DNA of 64,000 nt from Paenibacillus lactis (GTDB lineage Bacteria > Bacillota > Bacilli > Paenibacillales > Paenibacillaceae): positions 62,001 to 126,000 of the forward strand of contig NZ_JAGGKI010000002.1 of the NCBI RefSeq assembly GCF_017873605.1, read 5' to 3'. This document shows positions 34,827-43,628 of this stretch, piece after piece. A model generated the notes under the pieces. It was not told the origin of the DNA, ran no database searches, and saw nothing but the letters and a program-made list of their open reading frames with translations. The position numbers and the translations under genes are program-made. Every line of letters begins with the position of its first letter. The first letter of the stretch is position 1.

Positions 34827-35300
34827 TTACTCGATAAAGTACATCTTGCCGTCCACTTCGAGCGATACGGAAGATTGGCCTAGCTCCACTTTCATTTTTT
34901 TGGCATAATCGACAACCTGATTAATTGCGGCTTTATCCAGCTTCTCCGCGAACGCGTAGACAATCGTCACTTTTTCCTTGATCAGCTTCTTATTGTCGTC
35001 CACCCAGGCTCCCGTACCTTCAACCGCCGTAGCCCCTCCGAACCAGCCTGAAAACTGGGTAAGCGCTTGGTCGACGAACTTTTCGTGCGCCTCTTCGGTA
35101 ATCGGAATATCGCCGTTCACCGTGGAAGGAACGTAAATTTTCACAACGTGCCCGAGTTGAAACTGGCCGTCCAGGGCGCTTCCGGCGGTGCCGTTCGCAC
35201 CGGAGCTGCCTTCCGCTGAACTGAAAGACTGCTGCACGGGTGCAATGAAAAAAGCCAATACGAAAACAACAGACAGCGCGGCAAGCCACATCTTCTTCAT
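34827..35300 (-). CDS. Secreted DUF3574-like protein
   Basis: 157 residues with a signal peptide (LAALSVVFVLAFFIAPVQQSFS). The mature part KIYVPSTVNGDIPITEEAHEKFVDQALTQFSGWFGGATAVEGTGAWVDDNKKLIKEKVTIVYAF resembles DUF3574 (substrate-free ferredoxin-like fold, G-x-W after a short strand). Function unknown. First gene of the lipoprotein operon; AAAGGAG precedes the ATG and a TetR-type operator lies upstream. Confidence 0.7.
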   Translation of the reverse strand: MKKMWLAALSVVFVLAFFIAPVQQSFSSAEGSSGANGTAGSALDGQFQLGHVVKIYVPSTVNGDIPITEEAHEKFVDQALTQFSGWFGGATAVEGTGAWVDDNKKLIKEKVTIVYAFAEKLDKAAINQVVDYAKKMKVELGQSSVSLEVDGKMYFIE

Positions 35301-35331
35301 GATTTTCAGATCTCCTTTGTCAGGTCAAATT

Positions 35332-35390
35332 AAATACCTACCGGTCGGTATTTACTTCACCAGTATAGAATGTGCAGATTTCATGCACAA
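35332..35390 (-). promoter_or_regulatory. Promoter with TetR-type operator for the lipoprotein operon
   Basis: Minus-strand TTGTGC (35385-35390), 17-bp spacer, TATACT (35362-35367). Just downstream lies the 22-bp dyad 35332-35353 (arms AAATACC and GGTATTT around an ACCGGT core). The adjacent TetR gene (35491-36090) is the obvious candidate regulator. Confidence 0.78.
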
Positions 35391-35490
35391 TGGGAACTTA
35401 GTCTTATAAAAATGGCCGTTTGGTTCCAAAGACAACGGTGGAATCGGACCGACGGAAAACGCGGCAATGAGGATATGGAGCGAACAAAAT

Positions 35491-36090
35491 TCACTCCTTC
35501 GTAAGCTGATCAGATTGTAATACCCCTAAAAAAACCTCCATCATATCTTCCAACGGTACTTGTTCGTCGATGTAATGCTGGATATTGTACCCCATAAACA
35601 AAGCGACTCCTACCGTAAATATTCTTTCGGAATCAAGCGTTTTGTTGATGAACCCTTCCTTCTTCATCTCGTCGAAATAGGGGATCAGATTATGCTTCCA
35701 TTCATCGATCAACGCCTTCAGTTTTTCATGGACGTTAGGCAATTGCCGGGAAACCATCGCCGATTGCAGCAGAAGCTGGGAGAAACCCTTTTGATATGAT
35801 TCTTTTAATGTCAGCTTGGATGATTCCATATAACTATCCATTAAGTTCTGATTCTTCCGGTCCAAAATATGCTGCAGTCCTTCAAAATATTCGCGAAAGC
35901 TTTCTCTCAGAATCCGGATCAGAAATTCTTCCTTCGATTCAAAATGGGCATAGAACGCCCCTTTGGACAATTGCGCTTTCTTGACGATTTGATCAATGCT
36001 GGTGCTTGTATATCCCTGCTCCGAAAACAAATCGATTCCGACCTCGATGAGCTTCCGCACGGTACGTTCGGACATTTCTCTGTGTTTCAT
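35491..36090 (-). CDS. TetR family transcriptional repressor
   Basis: 199 residues. Helix-turn-helix about residues 8-55 (TVRKLIEVGIDLFSEQGYTSTSIDQIVKKAQLSKGAFYAHFESKEEF); the C-terminal helical domain is unlike that of the other TetR in the window. It is transcribed toward the lipoprotein operon, whose promoter carries a TetR-type dyad (35332-35353), so it probably regulates that operon. GGGGAG precedes the ATG. No copy of the same dyad was found in its own promoter. Confidence 0.9.
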   Translation of the reverse strand: MKHREMSERTVRKLIEVGIDLFSEQGYTSTSIDQIVKKAQLSKGAFYAHFESKEEFLIRILRESFREYFEGLQHILDRKNQNLMDSYMESSKLTLKESYQKGFSQLLLQSAMVSRQLPNVHEKLKALIDEWKHNLIPYFDEMKKEGFINKTLDSERIFTVGVALFMGYNIQHYIDEQVPLEDMMEVFLGVLQSDQLTKE

Positions 36091-36224
36091 TGCATACTCC
36101 CCTGTAAATTATTTAATATATCCGAGTATAACATAACGCGGTCCCGCCGCCGAAATAGGGTCACATCAGGTCGATGTGCCATCACAAATTCTGCTGCCCC
36201 GATTTAACATAGCAGCTGCAAAAA

Positions 36225-36254
36225 GAAGCCAAGAGCACGCCTGCTCTTGGCTTC
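36225..36254. terminator. Terminator, first of a matched pair
   Basis: GAAGCCAAGAGCA (36225-36237) pairs with TGCTCTTGGCTTC (36242-36254). The minus-strand transcript then reads TTTTT. It ends the oxidoreductase gene and has the same 13-bp arms as the terminator at 38629-38660. Confidence 0.88.
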
Positions 36255-36381
36255 TTAATCACCAACAAATGAAAAATGAAGCTCCAATGCTCCATATGAT
36301 TACGCTTGTTCGTTCCTAGACTTGTTCAGATTGCCGTTTCCCAAAAAAACGTCGGGGCGTCGTTCATTCCATCGCTTTTGA

Positions 36382-37566
36382 TCATTGTGATATGCCTCCA
36401 ACATGATCCTTTTGTGCGCCATAATTGCTTCCTGTCGTGATTTTCATCTCCGTAAAATTCTCAACGCTCTTGCCCTTTTCGTAAAAATAAGGAACATTCC
36501 CTTTAACACCATCCTGCGTATAGAAAGGATCGTCCTTTCGCAGCGGAAGCTGCACGTTCTCTCCCGTGCTCGCGGATTTGTAAATGCTCATGATCAACTC
36601 CAATGTGCTGCGGCCGCTTTCTCCGTCGATGAGCACCGGTGTTCCATGCTCGATCGCGCTCAGCATATTGTCGATCTGACCGGTATGGCCCTCGTACGGC
36701 AAATCCGGCAATTCGTCATAGTATTTCTGAATTTTCTCTTCCAGCTTCAGATCGCGTTCAGGGAATCCGTTCGGCAAAGAAATGGAGGCCGTGACCCGCC
36801 AAGGTGCGGAAATCCGGGCAAACTGCCCTTGGAAGACGTATTGCTGCTCTTCGCCGTGGTGAACAACCGAGCTGGTAAGCTGCCCCAAGGCTCCATTCGG
36901 ATATTTCATCATCGCAATGGATAAATCCTCAACCTCCGCATTATCATGAGCAACGTTGCTCATATAGGCTTGTATTTGGCTTGGACGACCGAGCATCCAA
37001 AGCAATCCATCAATATGATGTACGGCATGATTTAGAGTAGGGCCTCCCCCTTCTTTCTCCCAAGTGCCGCGCCACCATAAGTCGTAATAACAATGGCCTC
37101 GCCACCAGAAAGAATCCACTTGAGCATGCAGAATCTTGCCGGCCATGCCGCTGTCCAATATGTGCTTCAGCTTCATAATCGGGTTTCTGAATCGGTTCTG
37201 GGCGATAACGGACAACAGCTTACCGCTATTCTGTGCCGCTTCGATCATATCGTCACATTCCTTAAGCGACGCTGCCATAGGCTTCTCAACAACGACATGG
37301 CTTCCTGCATTCAGAAAATCGACCGTAACCTGCGCATGAACATACGGAGGCATACAGATGGAAACGAGATCGATTCCGTCTTTGAGCAGTTCTTTATAAT
37401 CTTGTACGATTTTGGCATCTAGTCCGTACTGCTCCCGCCTCGCTTCTGCCTTCTCGGGATAAAGATCGCATAGGGCAACAATTTTACAGCGGTCCTCGAA
37501 TTGCAGATATGCTTCGATATGACTGGGTGAAATTGCTCCCGTACCTATAATTGCAACCTTTAACAT
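36382..37566 (-). CDS. Gfo/Idh/MocA family oxidoreductase
   Basis: 394 residues. N-terminal Rossmann fold with IIGTGAISPSHIEAY (about 5-20), the substrate-lysine motif EKPMA (about residue 94-98) and a C-terminal beta-sheet domain with FWWRGHCYYDLWWRGTWEKEGGGPTLNHAVHHIDGLLW (about 155-190), which carries the conserved HHxD. These NAD(P)-dependent enzymes oxidise sugars or inositols. It is divergent from an AraC regulator that probably controls it. GGGAGG precedes the ATG. Confidence 0.93.
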   Translation of the reverse strand: MLKVAIIGTGAISPSHIEAYLQFEDRCKIVALCDLYPEKAEARREQYGLDAKIVQDYKELLKDGIDLVSICMPPYVHAQVTVDFLNAGSHVVVEKPMAASLKECDDMIEAAQNSGKLLSVIAQNRFRNPIMKLKHILDSGMAGKILHAQVDSFWWRGHCYYDLWWRGTWEKEGGGPTLNHAVHHIDGLLWMLGRPSQIQAYMSNVAHDNAEVEDLSIAMMKYPNGALGQLTSSVVHHGEEQQYVFQGQFARISAPWRVTASISLPNGFPERDLKLEEKIQKYYDELPDLPYEGHTGQIDNMLSAIEHGTPVLIDGESGRSTLELIMSIYKSASTGENVQLPLRKDDPFYTQDGVKGNVPYFYEKGKSVENFTEMKITTGSNYGAQKDHVGGISQ

Positions 37567-37720
37567 ACGTTTTTGCCTCCCAACTTTGTTTTATATAAAG
37601 AAGTGTAGCTGGGGCAGCCTTGCAAATGTATTTTGTTATGGGGGGAAAATAACGCTGTGTTGCGGATTGTATGGTATATTCAATGCAAGCACGAAGACGA
37701 GGAAGAAGGAGGCGAATAAC

Positions 37721-38593
37721 TTGCCGTTGGTTGCAAGCGACGACAGGATCTCTCCCTTGTACTTTGCCTATAGACGTAAAAGCGAAAATTACGAGCATAA
37801 AGAGACTTTCCATTCCCACCTTGGACTTGAAGTGTTGTTCATTCATCAAGGAAGAGGAACCATGATCGTAAATAACATCAGCTATGAGATTAAGCCGGGC
37901 ATGCTTTGTATTTTTCAGCCTTGCCAACTCCATCATCTAAAGCTTGAATACGACAACCAACAATGCTTCGAACGATCGATTGCGATTTTCGAACCGACCG
38001 TGTACGAGTCTTATTTTAAACAATGGCCCGCACTCCACGAATTTTACAATTTTATATACTTAGGCAATCTCCCCTTCCCTTGTCTCTATGAAGTCGATGA
38101 CCCTTACCTGGACAGTGCATACAAGAGCATGCACGATCGATTCCCGACGCTGACCGGCACGGAAAAATATGAAGAAATTTCGCTGTTTCTTGTCGCACTG
38201 TTTCGCTCCCTGAAACAGATATGGGATAAGCGGAAAGAACGAGGCACAACATACCCAGCCCGCCGTAAAAATCATCGGGTGGAGCACATTTTGAACTGGA
38301 TCGAAACGAACTATTCGGTTCCTTTCCGATTGGACGATATGGCCAAGTCGCTGCATCTGTCTCCCTACCATTTGTCACATCTCTTTAAAGAAGCGACAGG
38401 GATCAGTATCACGGAATACATTGCAGCCCGAAGGATTCATCAATCCATCCAGCTGTTAGCAACTACGAAAAAACCGATCTCACTCATTGCGGAGGAGATC
38501 GGTTTAACGAATAGCTCCTATTTTTGCAAATTGTTCAAGTCGCATATGGGAATCACGCCGCATCAATATCGAAAGAAATGGACGAGTACATGA
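37721..38593 (+). CDS. AraC family transcriptional regulator with cupin sensor domain
   Basis: 291 residues from a TTG at 37721, with AAGGAGG eight bases upstream. The N-terminal cupin-like domain (HKETFHSHLGLEVLFIHQGRGTMIVNNISYEIKPGMLCIFQPCQLHHL) binds a small ligand, probably a sugar; the C-terminal 100 residues hold two helix-turn-helix motifs (LDDMAKSLHLSPYHLSHLFKEATG and ISLIAEEIGLTNSSYFCKLFKSHMG). An ATG at 37586 in frame lacks a ribosome site. It shares a 150-base promoter region with the oxidoreductase. Confidence 0.92.
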   Translation: MPLVASDDRISPLYFAYRRKSENYEHKETFHSHLGLEVLFIHQGRGTMIVNNISYEIKPGMLCIFQPCQLHHLKLEYDNQQCFERSIAIFEPTVYESYFKQWPALHEFYNFIYLGNLPFPCLYEVDDPYLDSAYKSMHDRFPTLTGTEKYEEISLFLVALFRSLKQIWDKRKERGTTYPARRKNHRVEHILNWIETNYSVPFRLDDMAKSLHLSPYHLSHLFKEATGISITEYIAARRIHQSIQLLATTKKPISLIAEEIGLTNSSYFCKLFKSHMGITPHQYRKKWTST

Positions 38594-38628
38594 TTCTTCT
38601 GTTTAGATATCATAGTCAGCAACTACAA

Positions 38629-38660
38629 GAAGCCAAGAGCACATCCCTGCTCTTGGCTTC
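38629..38660. terminator. Terminator, second of a matched pair
   Basis: GAAGCCAAGAGCA (38629-38641) pairs with TGCTCTTGGCTTC (38648-38660), identical arms to the hairpin at 36225-36254. It ends the AraC gene and may also serve the converging TraB gene. Confidence 0.85.
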
Positions 38661-38775
38661 TTGTTCACCATTGATTTAAGCTAATATAATCCAAATTATT
38701 ACGAAGTATGATTCGATAAGCCTTACTAGCTTCTTTCCAAACCCGGTGTTAGAGCCTCAACTTTTGCAGGCCAAT

Positions 38776-39993
38776 CTATTTACGAACAACGGTGTACCCT
38801 TTGTCCTCCAGCAGCTTGACGATCCCATGCTCACCCAGATAATGGGCTGCACCAACCACGATGAAGTACTCTTCGTTTTTGCCGTTTTTCAGGTATCCGT
38901 CGATTTTCTCGGCCATTCCGATGTTTCGGTCAATCAGCATCGCTTTGTTGTATTCCTCATCAACAGCCATGCTGTTGGTGAACTCCAGCAGCGCCTCATC
39001 ATTGCCCGTCTTCCACATTTTAGCCAATTGCTCCACGCCGTCATCCAGCACGTCGAAATTGTCCAAGGCGATGTTGAGATTCTTCTCCTGCAGCTCTTTG
39101 GAGAAGCCGTTAAACATGCCCAGCTGCAATTCATAGGATTCCAGCTCGATTACCGGAATTTTGCGTTCGATCGCTTTCTGGACGAAATACAGATCGATCC
39201 CTTGAGCGGCTTCATATCCAGCCTTCACCGCTTTCAAGCTGCTGATCGTGGATTCCACTACCCAAGGCTTGAACGCATCCAAGGCATTCGGCTTCATGCC
39301 GCTCTCCGTCAGGATTTTGCCGAGCTTGGCGTACGTCTCGCTGGACACATGATCCTTGAGCGTTGTTCCATCCTTATACATGCCCATATCCATGATCAGC
39401 TGCTGCTGCGCGTCGTCGGCTGCCTTGCTGACATCCACCTCGACACCGAGATAATCCGCTTCGGCAAAGGCTTCCTCAAATTCCGGACGCAGCGGGTAGA
39501 AGCTGTCATCCGCAATATGCATGGAGCCCACCAGATACACTGTGTTCCCATTGCTCTCTACTTCCCACATAAACCCGCGGCCGCCGGTCTGCGCGGTTTC
39601 AGTTGCCTTGGAAACCAGCACCACCGTGCGCGTTTTGGCATCCCAACGGACCTCATATCCGGCCGCATCGCCGACCACCCGAATTGGGGCATAGGTTACG
39701 CCATTGATGCGCTTGAGCTTGCTTTTCAGCGTAATCGTCTTGCCGTCCACAACGGCGTGAATCGTACCATCTGCGGCATTCTTAAGCTTCGCATCCATTG
39801 CCTGGAGCGTCGTTTTCAGCGGAACATACGTTGTTCCGTGATCGATGACCGGAGTACCTCCGGCATATGCTACGGTCTGATCATTCACCTTAACTGCCGG
39901 CTGCTTGGGAGCAGCCATTGCAGGTGCAGCCGCTGTGGTGATAATTCCCGCTGAGACGATGAGCGATAAGAGCATTCGTTTCCAATTTTTCAT
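38776..39993 (-). CDS. Secreted TraB/GumN protein with copper-amine-oxidase-N domain
   Basis: 405 residues. A signal peptide ends APAMA (about 27). A Cu_amine_oxidN1-type stalk (about 35-128: YVPLKTTLQAMDAKLKNA, YAPIRVVGDAAGYEVRWDAKTRTVVLV) precedes a TraB/GumN domain with the two conserved histidine motifs VGSMHIAD (about 155) and VGAAHYLGEHGI (about 385). TraB/GumN proteins are related to Tiki metalloproteases. AAGGAG precedes the ATG. It lies 47 bases after an ABC permease, so it may be the last gene of that operon. Confidence 0.88.
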   Translation of the reverse strand: MKNWKRMLLSLIVSAGIITTAAAPAMAAPKQPAVKVNDQTVAYAGGTPVIDHGTTYVPLKTTLQAMDAKLKNAADGTIHAVVDGKTITLKSKLKRINGVTYAPIRVVGDAAGYEVRWDAKTRTVVLVSKATETAQTGGRGFMWEVESNGNTVYLVGSMHIADDSFYPLRPEFEEAFAEADYLGVEVDVSKAADDAQQQLIMDMGMYKDGTTLKDHVSSETYAKLGKILTESGMKPNALDAFKPWVVESTISSLKAVKAGYEAAQGIDLYFVQKAIERKIPVIELESYELQLGMFNGFSKELQEKNLNIALDNFDVLDDGVEQLAKMWKTGNDEALLEFTNSMAVDEEYNKAMLIDRNIGMAEKIDGYLKNGKNEEYFIVVGAAHYLGEHGIVKLLEDKGYTVVRK

Positions 39994-40040
39994 GTGTGGT
40001 TCTCCTTAATATTGTTGGTGTTGTGGGATTGCGATCATGG

Positions 40041-41348
40041 TTACATCTTATAAGCCTTCATTGCTTTGCGAAGCTCTTTAAAGGTCGGACGCTTGCCGTA
40101 CATCAGCACGCCGGTGCGGTAGATTTTCGCAGCCAGCCAGCCAAAGATCAGGATTGCGACGAACAGAATCGCCAGCGACAGCAGGATTTCCCAGAGCGGG
40201 ATATCTCCAAGGCCGATTCGGATCAGGATCGTTGTCGGCGAGATGAACGGAATGTAGCTGGATACCTTCAGCAGCATCGAGTTCGGCGTGCTTAGACTAA
40301 AGATTGCGATGTAGAAAGCGACGAGCGACAGCATCGTGATCGGCATAACCGCCTGGCCCAAATCCTCGGTACGGCTGACGATGGAGCCGATAGCTGCATA
40401 CAGCACCGCATAGAGGAAGTATCCGAAAATATAGAAGATCAGACCGAACACGATCAGCATTGGATCAATGGCCGAGACATCCAGGTTCATATCCTGAAGT
40501 GCGCCGATATTATGCGGCAGCATCACGTTCACGGCAATCACGACAGCAAATACAGCGATTTGCGACAATCCCAGCAGGAACATTCCGATGACTTTGCCAA
40601 ACATTTGGCTAAGCGGCGATACGCTGGTTATGAGGATCTCCATAATCCGGGAGCTTTTCTCGGTTGTAACCTCTGAAGCGATCATATTCCCGGTCCCCAT
40701 GAGCGTGAAGAAGAACAGGATGACCAGTGCATAAACCACGATGTAGTTCATAACCTCGGAAGCTTCGTCTTCGGCAGCAGCACCGCCGGCCTTGCCGGCT
40801 TCGTTAGCGTCAATGCTGCGAGTATCGATCTGAACCGGCGTATTCAGCGCATTGATCTGATCATCCGTCAGATTCAGCCCCGCAACGATCGTCCGGGTTT
40901 TTGCAACTTGGAGCGCCGCCTGCAGGTTGGATTGAAGCTCCATGTTGATGCCCTCATCCTCCGAGCTATAGACAACCGTCGGGAAGGCATTGCCTTCTTG
41001 GGTTTCGAATGTCAGGTACCCCTCGATAACCCCGTCTTTAATATCTTGCTTCAGCGCAGCCTCATCATTTGCCTCGTATTTCACCAGTTCATACGTAGTC
41101 GGCAGGTTGCCCCATGTGGTCTGCAATTGTTCAGCAAGGGTTTGCTCTTGTCCGTAAACAAGGCCGATGCGTACCGCTTCGCCGGAGTCGTCCTTGTCGC
41201 CGGTAAACCATTGGATCAGGAACGGCAAATTGATGCCGATGGTAATAATGAGTGCAAAAATCAAGGTCGATACAAGAAACGATTTCGTTCTTGCCTTATT
41301 CATGAATGTAAATCGAATAACCGTCCACATATTATTCATTGGATTCAC
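40041..41348 (-). CDS. NatB/YhaP-like ABC permease
   Basis: 435 residues. One N-terminal membrane helix, a large outer domain (about 45-215: VRIGLVYGQEQTLAEQLQTTWGNLPTTYEL ...), then five or six helices from about residue 220 (NYIVVYALVILFFFTLMGTGNMIASEVTTEKSSRIMEILITSVSP). This layout is that of NatB and B. subtilis YhaP, implicated in sodium or drug efflux. It overlaps its ATPase by 17 bases. Confidence 0.9.
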   Translation of the reverse strand: MNPMNNMWTVIRFTFMNKARTKSFLVSTLIFALIITIGINLPFLIQWFTGDKDDSGEAVRIGLVYGQEQTLAEQLQTTWGNLPTTYELVKYEANDEAALKQDIKDGVIEGYLTFETQEGNAFPTVVYSSEDEGINMELQSNLQAALQVAKTRTIVAGLNLTDDQINALNTPVQIDTRSIDANEAGKAGGAAAEDEASEVMNYIVVYALVILFFFTLMGTGNMIASEVTTEKSSRIMEILITSVSPLSQMFGKVIGMFLLGLSQIAVFAVVIAVNVMLPHNIGALQDMNLDVSAIDPMLIVFGLIFYIFGYFLYAVLYAAIGSIVSRTEDLGQAVMPITMLSLVAFYIAIFSLSTPNSMLLKVSSYIPFISPTTILIRIGLGDIPLWEILLSLAILFVAILIFGWLAAKIYRTGVLMYGKRPTFKELRKAMKAYKM

Positions 41349-42234
41349 CTACCGCCTTTATGAAGATTTGGTTGAGCGTCGGCTCCTTCACTTCAAACCG
41401 ATGCACGACGCTCTGCGATATTGCCTTATTCAAAATTTGCTGCCCAGCGCTTACGTCAGAGATCCGGATGGAATATCCGTCCTCGGTACGATTCACCGCC
41501 GTAACACCCGGTACCGACTCCAGTCCTTGAACCTCGCCCGATGTGCCAAGAATGACTTCCTCGCGCGGGTACTTAGCTTTGATTTCCTTCAGATTGCCTT
41601 TCACGACCGTGTTGGATCGATGCAGGATCGTTATGTTTTTACACAGCTCCTCGACATGCTCCATACGGTGGGTTGAAAATAGAATGCTGGTGCCTTGATC
41701 GCGAAGCTCTTTTACGGTGGATTTCAGCAGCTCTACGTTAACCGGATCAAGACCGCTGAACGCCTCGTCCAGAATCAAGATTTGCGGGTTATGGATGACG
41801 GCTGCGATAAAGCCCATTTTCTGCTGGTTCCCCTTCGACAGCTCTTCAATCTTCTTATCGTAATATTCCGGTACTTCGAACCGCTCAAGCCAGTACTTGA
41901 GGCTCTTGTCGGCGTCCTTGGCGGACATGCCGCGAAGCTGGCCGAGATACGTAATCTGCTCGCTGACCTTCACCTTCGGATACAATCCGCGCTCTTCCGG
42001 CAGATAACCCATAATATGTCTAAGTTCCTTACTGTAAGGCTTGCCGTTGTAAAGAATCGTCCCGTCATCCGGGTAGATCAGGCCGAGCACCATCCGCATG
42101 GTCGTTGTCTTCCCTGCACCGTTGGCGCCCAGGAGTCCGTAAATTTCGCCTTCCTCCACTTGTAGCGAAATCCGGTTCACCGCGGTTTTGTCCGCATAAA
42201 TTTTAACGACATTATCCAATAGTAATCGTTGCAT
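41332..42234 (-). CDS. NatA/YhaQ-like ABC ATPase
   Basis: 300 residues. Walker A LLGANGAGKTTTMRM (about 36-50), signature ELSKGNQQKMGFIAAV, Walker B ILILDEAFSGLDPVN, and a C-terminal regulatory extension of about 80 residues. It pairs with the following permease. It follows the YtrA-type ATPase by 17 bases, so two different ABC ATPases are encoded in one operon. Confidence 0.92.
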   Translation of the reverse strand: MQRLLLDNVVKIYADKTAVNRISLQVEEGEIYGLLGANGAGKTTTMRMVLGLIYPDDGTILYNGKPYSKELRHIMGYLPEERGLYPKVKVSEQITYLGQLRGMSAKDADKSLKYWLERFEVPEYYDKKIEELSKGNQQKMGFIAAVIHNPQILILDEAFSGLDPVNVELLKSTVKELRDQGTSILFSTHRMEHVEELCKNITILHRSNTVVKGNLKEIKAKYPREEVILGTSGEVQGLESVPGVTAVNRTEDGYSIRISDVSAGQQILNKAISQSVVHRFEVKEPTLNQIFIKAVGESNE

Positions 42235-42250
42235 TTCTTATTCCCCTCTC

Positions 42251-43153
42251 CTATTTCTGCATGCCGGCAGGTTGATGGCCATCGATCCATAAACGAAGCA
42301 CTTCGTCCAGCTCCAGCGAGCGGGTCTGGATAAAGGTCATTCCTGCTGACCGTAGAATATTCTCAACTTCCAAGCATTCCGTCGTCACAAAAGATATCGT
42401 TGTCGCATTCTCCTGCCTGCTGCTGATAATCCCCGGCAGTTCACGCACGATGGAGGCATCGCCTTGAATCCAGCATTCCTTCCAATTATCGAGCAGCGAA
42501 TCCTTCTCGACCATGCCGAGCAGCTTGCCATGATGAATCAGAATCACATAGTCCGCAAGACGCCGGATTTCATCCACCACATGGGTGGAGAGGATAATCG
42601 TCGTGTCGATGGACTTCATCAGCTTGTGCAGCTGGTCAATCATCTGCTTCCAGGCAAACGGGTCAAGTCCCGACGACGGCTCATCCAGCAGCAGCAGCTT
42701 CGGCCTTGGTGCCAGCGCAGCGGCGATCTCGAATTTCCGCCGTTCGCCCTTCGACATTTTGCGGAGCTTCACGCCGCGTGGAACATCGAACCTTGACATC
42801 AGCTCGTCAAAAAAGTACCCGTCCCAATTGTCATACCAGGATGCGCGAAAGGTAGCCGCCTGATCTGCCGTCATATGCTGTTCTTCCACGCTCAGCTGCT
42901 CAGGCACAAAAGCCATCTGCTTTCGAACCTCGATCGGCAGCTCCTTCGAATGCGATTCACCGAACCAGGTAACCTCCCCTTCATCCGGGAACACCGTCTG
43001 GATCATCATGTTCAGCAAGGTGCTTTTCCCCGATCCGTTCGGTCCCACCAGCGCAACGATATACCCTTGAGGAATCGATAATTGGATGGGTCCGATGGTT
43101 TTCGTTCGACGCCGTTTCATGACGTTACGAAACTCAATGACATGTGGTTCCAT
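42251..43153 (-). CDS. ABC ATPase of a YtrA-type system
   Basis: 300 residues. Walker A VGPNGSGKSTLLN (about 36-48), signature MSKGERRKFEIAAAL, Walker B LLLLDEPSSGLDP. GGGAGGT inside the GntR 3' end serves as its ribosome site, and the genes are only three bases apart. With the GntR regulator and the first permease it matches the YtrABC-like arrangement found in Bacillales, which responds to cell-wall antibiotics. Confidence 0.92.
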   Translation of the reverse strand: MEPHVIEFRNVMKRRRTKTIGPIQLSIPQGYIVALVGPNGSGKSTLLNMMIQTVFPDEGEVTWFGESHSKELPIEVRKQMAFVPEQLSVEEQHMTADQAATFRASWYDNWDGYFFDELMSRFDVPRGVKLRKMSKGERRKFEIAAALAPRPKLLLLDEPSSGLDPFAWKQMIDQLHKLMKSIDTTIILSTHVVDEIRRLADYVILIHHGKLLGMVEKDSLLDNWKECWIQGDASIVRELPGIISSRQENATTISFVTTECLEVENILRSAGMTFIQTRSLELDEVLRLWIDGHQPAGMQK

Positions 43154-43156
43154 TCG

Positions 43157-43558
43157 TTAATGACCTCCCCGTGATTGATATCGTTCGCGGACAACTTCCA
43201 TGAACAGCTCGATTAACTCCTCTTGTTTCATCTGGACGGCAAGCCCTCGATCTACGGCCAGGTTCAAGGCTTCGATTACGGCATCGCGTTTAAATTGCTC
43301 TCTTGCCTGGTCGCCGACACCGGCAACGAAGGTTCCCGTACCCTGTCTGGTGCGAAGAAGGCCCTCACTCTCCAAATCCTGGTACACCCTGCGTACCGTG
43401 ATCACACTACAATTCAGATTTCCGGCAAATTCCCGTATAGACGGCAATAATGTCCCCTCCTCGATCTGACCGCTGATGATTAGCGAGCGCAGCTGTGTCT
43501 CAATTTGGTGATATAAAGGCTCTGCGCTATTTTCGTTAATCTGAATCGGAATTCGCAC
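43157..43558 (-). CDS. YtrA-subfamily GntR regulator
   Basis: 133 residues, the short form of GntR proteins. The winged helix IREFAGNLNCSVITVRRVYQDLESEGLLRTRQGTGTFVAG lies at about 38-78; only a short helical dimer tail follows. The start is a GTG at 43558 with GAGGTGG upstream. YtrA-type repressors control the ABC genes around them; an array of CACTGTG-type half sites upstream of the operon (44440-44500) is the likely binding site. Confidence 0.92.
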   Translation of the reverse strand: MRIPIQINENSAEPLYHQIETQLRSLIISGQIEEGTLLPSIREFAGNLNCSVITVRRVYQDLESEGLLRTRQGTGTFVAGVGDQAREQFKRDAVIEALNLAVDRGLAVQMKQEELIELFMEVVRERYQSRGGH

Positions 43559-43628
43559 CTTCTACCACCTCGCTTTTTCCATATCCTTATGGGGTCCCCC
43601 TATTTCTTCTGCTTATAAATCCAATTAA

